The notes under the pieces are model-generated. The model had not been told where the DNA came from, ran no database searches, and saw only the letters and a program-made list of their open reading frames with translations. From positions 1 through 12,047 of the forward strand of contig CALKVG010000163.1 in assembly GCA_937998045.1 (NCBI GenBank): a stretch of 12,047 bases of DNA, given 5' to 3'. Shown here piece after piece: positions 1 through 6,237 of this stretch. Source of the DNA: an uncultured Myxococcales bacterium (GTDB lineage Bacteria; Myxococcota_A; Polyangia; Polyangiales; Polyangiaceae). The stretch's first letter is position 1, and each line of letters starts with the position of its first letter. The position numbers were made by a program, and so were the translations under genes.

Positions 1-1593
1 GTCGGGGGCGGGGCCGGAGGTGCCGCTGGTGACGGAGGTGCCGGCTCCAACGCCGGCGTCGGCCCCGCGTGCAAGCAGGGCGCATCGTTTGCCCCAGCGA
101 GGCTGACGCTGATCTCCGACGATCAATACCGAAACATCGTGCACGACGTGTTAGGGGTCACGTTCCCCTCTGGCGTGGTGATCACGAGCCCTCCGAGCAC
201 CAGTGGCGCGTACCCCTACAACGAGGGTGCCGAGATCGAATCGACGACCGTCCAGACGTACTTGCGTGCCGCCGATCAGGTCGCGGCCTTGTTAACGTCG
301 CTGCCGCCGTGCGCGGCAAACGCCGTCAATGCGACATGCATGCAGCAGTACCTGCAGTCGACGCTTCCTTTGGTGTGGCGCCGTCCGGTTACCGCTGACG
401 AGATCTCGGGTCTGATCTCCATCTTCAATTCAGCGGCGACGAACGGTCAGGCTCGCCAAGTGCAACTGACCGTGGAGGCGATGCTGATTCATCCGGCGTT
501 TCTCTATCGCTCCGAGATTGGGACCAACGCCGCAACCGCCACGGGAAAGATCCAGCTGACGCCGTACGAGCTCGCCTCCGCGGTGAGCTTCGCGATGCTC
601 AACTCGTCTCCAGATGCAGAGCTGTGGGCCAAGGCGCAAGACGGTTCGCTCACCCAACCGGACGTCTTGGCGGCGCAAGTGGCGCGGCTCATGACGGTTC
701 CCGCAGTGCAAGCCAATTTGAAATTGAAGGTCTCCTACTACTTGGACTTCGAGGCGCTGCCCTTCGTCAACAAGGACCCTGCCGCGTATCCCGGTTTCGC
801 AGCGCTTCAGGGCACGCTTTACCAAAGTTCGCAGGCGTACTTGAGCGACATCGTGTGGAACGGTCACTTCGACGACCTGTTCAAGGCCGGTCCAATTTAC
901 GCGAACCAAGCGATGGCGGCAGCCTACGGTCTTCCCGCCGTCACGGGGACGCAGCTGCAGGCGGTGACTCCGACCGGGAACGCGTACAACGCGGGGGTCC
1001 TCACGCAACCGGCGCTTCTGGCGGCATCGAACAGGAACGCGGTCGGTGACGACGTCATCCATCGCGGTCTCTGGGTCTATTACAACTTGCTCTGCGCTCC
1101 GCCGCTTCCGCCTCCGCCGGCGAATGCGGGCCAGGTGGCTGCCACGTTCACGGGCAGCACGCGTCAGCAGTCCATTGAGCGCGACACGACTTGCGGCAGC
1201 AGCTGTCACGGTCGCTTCGATCCGTTCGGCCTCGTGACGCTCAGCTATGACGGTATCGGGCGCTACCGAACCACCGACCCCACCACCACGCCGCCCGGAG
1301 GCCCTATCGATGACTCCGCGACCATTCTGGCGGGTGTTCTCTCCGGTTCGGCCACGCCCGTGACGGTGAGTGGCGTCAGTGACGTGGCTCAGATTTTCCT
1401 CAGCGGACGGCAAGTCTCGGACTGCGCTGTCGACAATCTCGCGACGTACACCCTGGACCATAGCCCCGACGTAGAAGGGTCGTGCGACCTTCAGACAGTC
1501 AAGGACAGTTTCGAGGCAAGCGGCTCCTTCCCCGGTCTCTTTACCGCGATTCTCACTTCTCCCGCTTTTCTCACTCGCGACATCAACGACTAG
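1..1593 (+). CDS. DUF1592 family exported protein (cytochrome c-like), 5'-truncated
   Basis: The reading frame is open from base 1 to the TAG at 1591-1593 (530 visible residues), so the true start and signal peptide lie upstream of the window. GTG codons such as 139 fall inside a conserved domain and are not starts. Visible residues 1-32 are a Gly/Ala-rich linker typical of myxobacterial surface lipoproteins. Then come DUF1587-like sequence (about 33-60, LTLISDDQYRNIVHDVLGV), DUF1595 (about 115-176, WRRPVTADEI), DUF1592 (about 185-314, YELASAVSFAMLNSSPDAEL), DUF1588 (about 331-425, GVLTQPALLA, then CGSSCHGRFDPFG) and DUF1585 (about 466-530). These families usually occur together in large exported proteins of Planctomycetes, Verrucomicrobia and myxobacteria, often paired with DUF1552; their biochemical role is not established. 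The cytochrome-like motif is C-x3-C-H (residues 398-403) where CxxCH is usual. The DUF1552 gene follows after 26 nt, so the two are probably co-transcribed. Confidence 0.9.
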   Translation, partial: VGGGAGGAAGDGGAGSNAGVGPACKQGASFAPARLTLISDDQYRNIVHDVLGVTFPSGVVITSPPSTSGAYPYNEGAEIESTTVQTYLRAADQVAALLTSLPPCAANAVNATCMQQYLQSTLPLVWRRPVTADEISGLISIFNSAATNGQARQVQLTVEAMLIHPAFLYRSEIGTNAATATGKIQLTPYELASAVSFAMLNSSPDAELWAKAQDGSLTQPDVLAAQVARLMTVPAVQANLKLKVSYYLDFEALPFVNKDPAAYPGFAALQGTLYQSSQAYLSDIVWNGHFDDLFKAGPIYANQAMAAAYGLPAVTGTQLQAVTPTGNAYNAGVLTQPALLAASNRNAVGDDVIHRGLWVYYNLLCAPPLPPPPANAGQVAATFTGSTRQQSIERDTTCGSSCHGRFDPFGLVTLSYDGIGRYRTTDPTTTPPGGPIDDSATILAGVLSGSATPVTVSGVSDVAQIFLSGRQVSDCAVDNLATYTLDHSPDVEGSCDLQTVKDSFEASGSFPGLFTAILTSPAFLTRDIND

Positions 1594-1605
1594 GCAAGTG
1601 CAGAC

Positions 1606-1612
1606 AGGAAAG
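1606..1612 (+). promoter_or_regulatory. Ribosome binding site deciding the DUF1552 start
   Basis: AGGAAAG lies 7 nt before the ATG at 1620. It supports that start over upstream in-frame codons inside the preceding gene. Confidence 0.7.
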
Positions 1613-1619
1613 AACGACG

Positions 1620-3224
1620 ATGCGACATGCGCGCCTGGCACGACGCTCCTTCCTCGCCGCCGCGGGGACAACCGCGCTCGCCACGATGCTGCGGCCTCTC
1701 AAGGCCTTCGCGACAACGACCGTCGCACCTCAGAGGCTGCTCCTCATTCATCATCCTTGTGGCTCTTCGTCTCTCGGCAACGGCCGATGGTGGCCTACCG
1801 GAGGCACAACGGGGTGGACGGCTTCTCCCCTTCTGTCCTCGTTCACCGATGGCAAGATCGCATCTCTGCAAAATAGCATGGTCGTGCTGAAAGGAGTGAC
1901 CAACCCGAAGAATCAGTTTTGGCTCGGCGACGCGCACGGTTCCGGATTCCTCGCCATGATGACGCCGCCCGTCAAAGATACCGGACCTTCCTCCTGGCCA
2001 CAGTCGGCATCGGCCACGCCGTCCACGAAGGCCGATCCGAACTCCAAGACCATCACAGCTGCCGACCAGTCCGTCGATCAACTCTTTCTGAGCCAGATTC
2101 CTGCACTCCGCGGGGGGTGTCCTTTTCCCTCGGTGCAGCTCACCGCATCGACCGAATCGTCGAATCAAGCGAACGACTTGCATGCGTTGAAAGTGACGTC
2201 GTACGCAAAGGGCCTTGGCGGATCGCAGCCCACGCCGCTCTGGCCGGAGTCGAGTCCCGCCGCAGCCTTCATGAACTACTTCGCATCCGGTGTGATGAAC
2301 ATGAGCGCCGCTCAGATGGCTCAGGCGGCTGCGCAAAACAAGAGCGTGCTCGACTTCGCGTTGGGAGGTCTGTCGAATCTGCAGACTCGGGTCCCAGCGT
2401 CACAGCTTCCCAAAGTCCAGACGCACATCGCCGCCATTCGGCAGCTGGAGATGAGCTTGGCCGCGCTCGGTACCGGTCCGGTGTGCAGGCCGCCATCGTT
2501 CCCGGGCGGACCGCTGTCTCCGACCCCGCCCATGTTCAGCGGTGGCTCCGGTCAAGGCGGCGTCCAGAACGTGGGCTCGCTCAATCAGCAGACGTACCCG
2601 ATGTGGGAGCAGCACAAGGAGATCATCAAGACGATGTTCATGTGCGACCTCACCCGAGTCATTTCGTTTACTTTCGGGTACGGCAACTCGCAAATCCAGT
2701 TCATGCCGCCGGGCGTTTTGAGCGATCCCGCGTTGGCCGGATACGTCGACCCCAACGGCAATCCCATGAGCAATCCCGATGGGCACCACGATATATCTCA
2801 CATGCAGGGTGGCAGCGATGCCGTCGACGCTCAGTACATCATCGACAAATATTATTGCGACAGGACCGCAGAGCTTCTCGCGGAAATGAGCGCCACGCAG
2901 GACATCGGCGGCGGCTCGCTCCTCGACAACACCCTCGTGGTTTATTGGAGCGAGGTGAGCGACGGGAACGCTCACGGAGCGGTTGACATGCCGCTGCTCG
3001 TCTTCGGAGGAAAGTTCCTGAAGCTGAACGGCGGCAGTTACCTTCAACTTGGGAACGCGTCTACGAATGCGCAATTCTCGCCGACGGGCAAATACGCCCA
3101 AGGGCCGCCGCCCTATGTCAGCGACTTCTGGGTGACGACGGCCCAGGCGTGGGGCTACAGCGCGCTGACTGTTTACGGCGATCCGATGTGGAATACGGGC
3201 ACCATAAGTGGCATCTACGGCTGA
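1620..3224 (+). CDS. DUF1552 domain protein with Tat signal
   Basis: The protein has 534 residues. ATG 1620 is chosen because it has a good Shine-Dalgarno sequence, follows the DUF1592 stop by 26 nt, and gives a clean twin-arginine signal: ARRSFL at residues 7-12, a hydrophobic stretch, and a likely cleavage after AFA (residue 31). The mature part carries DUF1552 landmarks: an early IHHPCGSSSLG segment, a central HHDISHM segment, and the late LLDNTLVVYWSEV...GNAH block, where relatives have a similar LLDNT-VV-...-E-...-N-H pattern. DUF1552 proteins are encoded next to DUF1592 proteins in Planctomycetes, Verrucomicrobia and myxobacteria. The pair probably works together in the periplasm or on the cell surface, but no reaction is established. 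A Tat signal fits export in folded form, perhaps with a cofactor; that is inference. The gene appears intact. Confidence 0.92.
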   Translation: MRHARLARRSFLAAAGTTALATMLRPLKAFATTTVAPQRLLLIHHPCGSSSLGNGRWWPTGGTTGWTASPLLSSFTDGKIASLQNSMVVLKGVTNPKNQFWLGDAHGSGFLAMMTPPVKDTGPSSWPQSASATPSTKADPNSKTITAADQSVDQLFLSQIPALRGGCPFPSVQLTASTESSNQANDLHALKVTSYAKGLGGSQPTPLWPESSPAAAFMNYFASGVMNMSAAQMAQAAAQNKSVLDFALGGLSNLQTRVPASQLPKVQTHIAAIRQLEMSLAALGTGPVCRPPSFPGGPLSPTPPMFSGGSGQGGVQNVGSLNQQTYPMWEQHKEIIKTMFMCDLTRVISFTFGYGNSQIQFMPPGVLSDPALAGYVDPNGNPMSNPDGHHDISHMQGGSDAVDAQYIIDKYYCDRTAELLAEMSATQDIGGGSLLDNTLVVYWSEVSDGNAHGAVDMPLLVFGGKFLKLNGGSYLQLGNASTNAQFSPTGKYAQGPPPYVSDFWVTTAQAWGYSALTVYGDPMWNTGTISGIYG

Positions 3225-3261
3225 CCGGTTTTCGGTGCAAGCTGACACCGGGTCTAGCCGG

Positions 3262-4254
3262 ATGATTCGCCGAATGCGGACATGCGAGCAAATGGCTCGC
3301 GCGGTCGGGTTGCCGGCTCCGCTCAACCGGTTTGACCTGAATCTCCTCTACGCTCTCGATGCCCTTCTTGCGGAGCGGAGCGTTACCCGGGCGGCATCGC
3401 GTGTGGGAATTACTCAGGGCGCGATGAGCCACGCCCTCGCGCGATTGAGGACCCTGACCGGCGACGAGCTTCTTGTTCGCAAAGCAGGACAAATGGTGCC
3501 GACGCCGCGCGGAGCCGCGCTGGTCGTGCCGGTGCGACGAATCCTGGACGACAGCGCCCGAGCCTTTTCCCTGCGCGAACCATTCGACCCGACGAACGCA
3601 CAAGTTCGCATTGCCGTTGCGAGCAGCGATTACGTCGGTTTCGTTCTCCTGCCTCGGGTTCTCGCAAGGCTCCGCGCCCTGGCGCCCGCGATGGAGGTAC
3701 GCATCTCTTCGCCCGCCGACGACATTCGTGCGTCGTTGTCCTCCGGCGCGGTCGATTTGGCGATCACTTCTCTACGAGCGTCCGATGAGGGACCTGGCCT
3801 CTTCGTTCAGAAGCTCTTTGACGAATGCCTGTCCTGTGTGGTCCGTCGGGGCCACCCGCTCGAAGGAAGAGAGCTCACCATCGAGCAGTTCGCCGATGCG
3901 TCCCATGCCTTGGTCGCACCGCACGGCAACGAACGTTGCCTTGTGGACGATGCGCTGGCGGAACTGGGATTGCACAGACACATCGCGATCACCATGCCAC
4001 ACTTTCTGCTTACGCCTCATCTGCTGGCCTCCGGCGACCTCGTAGCGCTCTTGCCCGAGCGAATTGCAGAGGCGGTGGCGGACTCGGGAGGATTGACCAT
4101 GCTCGCCATGCCTCCGCCGCTCAGGTCGTTGACCTTCGTCGTTTCCGCCATATGGCACGAACGGACTCATGACGATCCCACCCTTGGGTGGGTGCGGAGC
4201 ATCTTTGTCCAGGAAGGGACCACCTTGGGCCGCCAGCTCGTGGCAGACGGGTGA
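3262..4254 (+). CDS. LysR family transcriptional regulator, NodD-like
   Basis: This is a LysR-type DNA-binding regulator of about 330 residues. The N-terminal winged helix-turn-helix is clear (residues about 24-83 from this start): FDLNLLYALDALLAERSVTR, then AASRVGITQGAMSHALARLR and DELLVRK...PTPRG. The wording DLNLL...LLAERSVTRAA...AMSHALARLR is that of the NodD/SyrM/LinR-like branch. The rest is the periplasmic-binding-protein-like effector domain (VRIAVASSDYVGFVLLPRVL onward). The start is uncertain: the frame is open back to a GTG at 3208 inside the DUF1552 gene, and ATGs at 3262, 3274 and 3292 are all possible, none with a strong Shine-Dalgarno. I chose the first ATG after the DUF1552 stop; 3292 would place the domain nearest the N-terminus, as is usual. 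Being same-strand and close behind DUF1552, it may share that transcript. The effector is unknown. Confidence 0.88.
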   Translation: MIRRMRTCEQMARAVGLPAPLNRFDLNLLYALDALLAERSVTRAASRVGITQGAMSHALARLRTLTGDELLVRKAGQMVPTPRGAALVVPVRRILDDSARAFSLREPFDPTNAQVRIAVASSDYVGFVLLPRVLARLRALAPAMEVRISSPADDIRASLSSGAVDLAITSLRASDEGPGLFVQKLFDECLSCVVRRGHPLEGRELTIEQFADASHALVAPHGNERCLVDDALAELGLHRHIAITMPHFLLTPHLLASGDLVALLPERIAEAVADSGGLTMLAMPPPLRSLTFVVSAIWHERTHDDPTLGWVRSIFVQEGTTLGRQLVADG

Positions 4255-4287
4255 AGCGACGGCGTTGTCGCGCCGCAAGACGCCATT

Positions 4288-4302
4288 GCGCGCCAGGCGC
4301 GC
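4288..4302 (+). terminator. GC hairpin after the LysR gene, possible weak terminator
   Basis: GCGCGCC-A-GGCGCGC is a perfect 7-bp inverted repeat, readable as a 6-bp stem with a CAG loop, beginning 33 nt after the LysR stop. No T-tract follows, so a Rho-independent terminator is doubtful; it could merely stall polymerase or protect the 3' end. Confidence 0.25.
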
Positions 4303-4488
4303 GATGGAAGCGCGCCCGGAGATGACGCAGCCTGCGCATACCTGGCCGGTCCCCACGCGGGCCTCACGCACGGTCCTGAATTTGTAGCGAAGACGAGGCG
4401 CGAGGAGCGGTCGTGCGCCTCCTCCTGTTGCTCCCGCCTCTTCCTGCTGCTCCCGAGAGCCGAGAGTGGCCGGCCTCAATCTGGTTGG

Positions 4489-4503
4489 CACACATTGTGT
4501 GTG
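4489..4503. repeat. Inverted repeat CACACA-TTG-TGTGTG
   Basis: Perfect 6-bp arms are separated by 3 nt, about 295 bp upstream of the ECF sigma gene. The AT-richer alternating CA/TG sequence stands out from its GC-rich surroundings. It could be a regulator binding site. No function can be assigned. Confidence 0.35.
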
Positions 4504-4577
4504 AGCAGCACGCTCGGTGTGCTTCGTATGCGCAGGCTCGATTTCGTGAGCCGGCCTCGAAGGTCGTGGTCATTGTC

Positions 4578-4603
4578 CATCCGGAAGGACGTCTTTCGGG
4601 ATG
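4578..4603. promoter_or_regulatory. 26-bp near-palindrome centred on GACGTC, operator candidate
   Basis: The arms are 13 nt each with no spacer. Eleven of 13 positions pair perfectly, one more is a G-T pair (4587/4594) and one is a mismatch (4583/4598). The outer blocks are CATCC and GGATG and the centre is GACGTC. A dyad with no loop suits a dimeric DNA-binding protein better than an RNA terminator. It lies about 200 bp before the ECF sigma gene; the distant LysR gene is 320 bp upstream. Confidence 0.4.
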
Positions 4604-4798
4604 TATGCACGCCTCACCGGCGGAGCCCGGTACGCGCCCGGCCGAGGGAGCTCCAGCGCCGGACCGAGCAGGCTAGGGAAGCCTCCTCGGCAACGTCGGC
4701 TGGCCCGCGGAGATCGACCTGGAGACCACCAAGGTCGCCACGGCCCCATACGCAGCCTGTACGCGTGAGGCAGGTCCCGGGCACCCAGTGAGTCCGAA

Positions 4799-5407
4799 AT
4801 GGCAAGCATGAGCGCTGACGACGACGCCACGTCCGCGGTTTCGGCGACTTTCGAGCAGGTGTACCGGACGCACTTCGGGTTCGTCTGGCGAGCGCTGAAC
4901 AGGATGCGCGTCCGCGACGCCGACCTGCTGGATCTGGCGCAGAACGTGTTCATCATCGTGCACCGTCAGCTTCCCGGGTTCGAGGCACGCTCGGAGCTGA
5001 GCACGTGGCTTTACTCGATCTGCAGGCTGGTCGTGAGGGACTACCTGCGTTCCGCTCGCGTCCGGTTCGAGGTCCTCGTCGACGAGCGCGAGATCGCTCA
5101 GCGCGGAGAGCTCAGCGACGGCATGATGCATCGGCTCGATTCCCGGGACCTGTCCCAGCTGCTCCCATCCATCTTGGACAAGATCCCCGAGAAGCTGCGG
5201 GAGATCTTCGTCATGTTCGAGCTGGACGAGCTGTCGGGGACGGAGATCGCGCGTCTGCTGAACATCCCGCTCGGAACCGTGCGCTCACGACTGCGTCTGG
5301 CGCGGGCGGCGTTTCAGCGCGAGGTGAGCTCCCTCATGGACCAGGAGCCCAAGGTCGAGGTGGCTCCCGCCGGAGGACTCTTTGCCGGAGCGCTGGGAGT
5401 GCGCTGA
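4799..5407 (+). CDS. ECF (group IV) RNA polymerase sigma factor
   Basis: The 202-residue length is typical of an ECF sigma factor. Region 2 spans about residues 18-87: FEQVYRTHFGFVWRAL, the core-binding DADLLDLAQNVF block (40-51), and the promoter-melting helix ELSTWLYSICRLVVRDYLRS. Region 4 spans about 117-172 with LPSILDKIPEKLREIFVMFE, then ELSGTEIARLLNIPLGTVRS, which is the helix-turn-helix that reads the -35 element. The protein directs RNA polymerase to a specific promoter set in the cytoplasm. ATG 4799 is used; ATG 4808 is an alternative, and neither has a strong ribosome binding site. No anti-sigma gene with a transmembrane segment or zinc-binding motif follows, so its control is unclear. 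Two GGAAC-N18-GTC motifs lie 90-190 bp downstream, before the damaged hydrolase gene, and could be its targets. Confidence 0.92.
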   Translation: MASMSADDDATSAVSATFEQVYRTHFGFVWRALNRMRVRDADLLDLAQNVFIIVHRQLPGFEARSELSTWLYSICRLVVRDYLRSARVRFEVLVDEREIAQRGELSDGMMHRLDSRDLSQLLPSILDKIPEKLREIFVMFELDELSGTEIARLLNIPLGTVRSRLRLARAAFQREVSSLMDQEPKVEVAPAGGLFAGALGVR

Positions 5408-5409
5408 CG

Positions 5410-5532
5410 ATGGATCCGTCGCGCTTGCGCCGCTCCCTCCCTCCACGTCGATGCTTGGCAGAAGCCGAAGGCCGGGAATCCCCGCGAGACATGGAGGAAC
5501 CGGTCGAGGACGCCCGCGGTCGAGAAAGATGA
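5410..5532 (+). CDS. Doubtful 40-residue ORF after the ECF sigma gene
   Basis: An ATG 2 nt after the sigma factor stop opens a 40-codon frame starting MDPSRLRRS. The tight spacing suggests translational coupling, and in myxobacteria ECF sigma genes are often followed by a gene starting in a similar way. Here the rest is charged and low in information (Arg, Glu, Pro), with no membrane segment or known motif. It may be the stump of a lost partner gene or chance. It also contains the first ECF-type promoter candidate. Confidence 0.22.
   Translation: MDPSRLRRSLPPRRCLAEAEGRESPRDMEEPVEDARGRER
5496..5521 (+). promoter_or_regulatory. ECF-type promoter candidate 1 (GGAAC-N18-GTC)
   Basis: GGAAC (5496-5500) and GTC (5519-5521) are separated by exactly 18 nt, the spacing of SigR-like and many other ECF promoters. 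The spacer is GC-rich, which weakens the case. It lies 89 bp downstream of an ECF sigma gene. Confidence 0.3.
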
Positions 5533-5569
5533 ACGAGCCGGCCTCGTCGCGCGAAACCCAAGGCGCAGA

Positions 5570-5595
5570 GGAACGTTACTCGCATTCGATAGGTC
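5570..5595 (+). promoter_or_regulatory. ECF-type promoter candidate 2 (GGAAC-N18-GTC)
   Basis: GGAAC (5570-5574) is followed after 18 nt by GTC (5593-5595). The spacer is AT-richer than that of candidate 1 and ends in TCGATAG. It lies 67 nt before the hydrolase ATG, a natural place for that gene's promoter. The identical architecture within 75 bp of candidate 1 strengthens both. Confidence 0.42.
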
Positions 5596-5649
5596 GCCGC
5601 GCGTCCTGTCCGCTCGAGGAACGGGCCGTTGCCGGCGCACGAATCTCAC

Positions 5650-5660
5650 GGAAGGAAGGA
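5650..5660 (+). promoter_or_regulatory. Strong ribosome binding site of the hydrolase gene
   Basis: GGAAGGAAGGA ends 2 nt before the ATG at 5663, giving two overlapping Shine-Dalgarno options. It supports that start even though the gene itself is broken. Confidence 0.65.
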
Positions 5661-5662
5661 TC

Positions 5663-6141
5663 ATGATCAGTCGCCGCGTTTTCTCCTCTGCCATCCTCGC
5701 CGGCGGGACGCTCGCATTTCTTGGTCGCTCCAAACGTGCTTGGGCCGACAGCGTCCGCAGCGTATTCCTCGTTCACGGGGCCTACGCGGACGGCTCCTCG
5801 TGGTCCAACGTGGTCGCGCTTCTTCGGCAGGCCGGGATGAGGGCGACGGCAGTACAGAACCCGCTCACGTCCCTGGCGGACGACGCGGAGGCGACGCGGC
5901 GGTCCAGGGCCGGATCGCCGACACGCTCTTCGCGTCGAAGACGACGAACGCGGCGTGGCGGTCGCAGCCGTCGTACTACGCGGTCTCGAAGCACGATCGA
6001 ACGACGTCGCCCGAGCTTCAGCGCTTCCTCGCCGGGCGAATGAAGGCCAGGACGATCGAGGTCGACTCGAGCCACCTGTCGATCATCACGCACGCCAAAG
6101 AGATCGCGGCGCTCATCTTGCTGGCGGCCGGGCGTTCGTAG
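5663..6141 (+). pseudogene. Tat-exported alpha/beta hydrolase, internally deleted and frameshifted
   Basis: The N-terminal part (5663 to about 5900) reads MISRRVFSSA, a twin-arginine signal ending near AWA|D. It continues with VFLVHGAYADGSSWSNVVAL and NPLTSLADDAEATRR, the opening of the small alpha/beta hydrolases often annotated as salicylate-esterase-like. From about 5899 the family similarity continues only in the next frame: VQGRIADTLF, AAWRSQPSYYAVSKHDRTTS, PELQRFLAGRMKA, SSHLSIITHAKEIAALI, ending at 6141. About 100-120 residues expected between the two parts are missing, including the nucleophile elbow (GHSxGG) with the catalytic serine. The acid (SKHDR) and base (SSHLS) regions remain. 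In the first frame the protein would run to 6043 with a meaningless Arg/Ser-rich tail. The product cannot be an active hydrolase. The missing size is estimated from memory of the family, not from an alignment. Confidence 0.82.
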
Positions 6142-6237
6142 CCCCCTCGCGGCGAAAAACGCGCGGCTCCGGCACGCCTGTTGCGCGGCGAGTTGTACTA
6201 GCCGGCGTACCTGCCTTCCTGTTCCAATCCCGTACCC

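Larger units (their letters stand above)
4255..4798. other. Intergenic stretch with inverted repeats, no convincing gene
   Basis: These 544 bases separate the LysR gene from the ECF sigma gene. Short open frames on both strands have no recognisable protein pattern, no good ribosome binding site, and Arg/Pro/Ser-rich compositions typical of GC-rich noise. I see no tRNA or rRNA. The stretch contains a GCGCGC hairpin 33 nt after the LysR stop, a 7-bp stem at 4395-4421, an imperfect 15-nt direct repeat (4422-4436 and 4441-4455, 13 of 15 matching), a CACACA/TGTGTG inverted repeat, and a 26-bp dyad. The promoter of the ECF sigma gene presumably lies here. I found no GGAAC-type autoregulatory promoter in it. 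Confidence 0.6.

Noticed and set aside
16..43. Direct repeat CGGAGGTGCCG in the first 45 bases
   Set aside because: It is explained by the Gly/Ala-rich protein linker encoded there and is not a mobile element or array.
3233..3250. CGGTG/CACCG hairpin between DUF1552 and LysR genes
   Set aside because: The stem is only 5 bp with an 8-nt loop and no T-tract. Such repeats are common by chance at this GC content.
4255..4798. Possible tRNA, CRISPR array or insertion sequence in the gap
   Set aside because: I found no tRNA-like T-loop and acceptor pairing, no regularly spaced repeats, and no transposase fragment or terminal repeats.
5663..6043. The hydrolase frame read as an intact 126-residue protein
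   Set aside because: After about residue 80 it becomes an Arg/Ser-rich shadow while the true family sequence continues in another frame, so it is annotated as a pseudogene.
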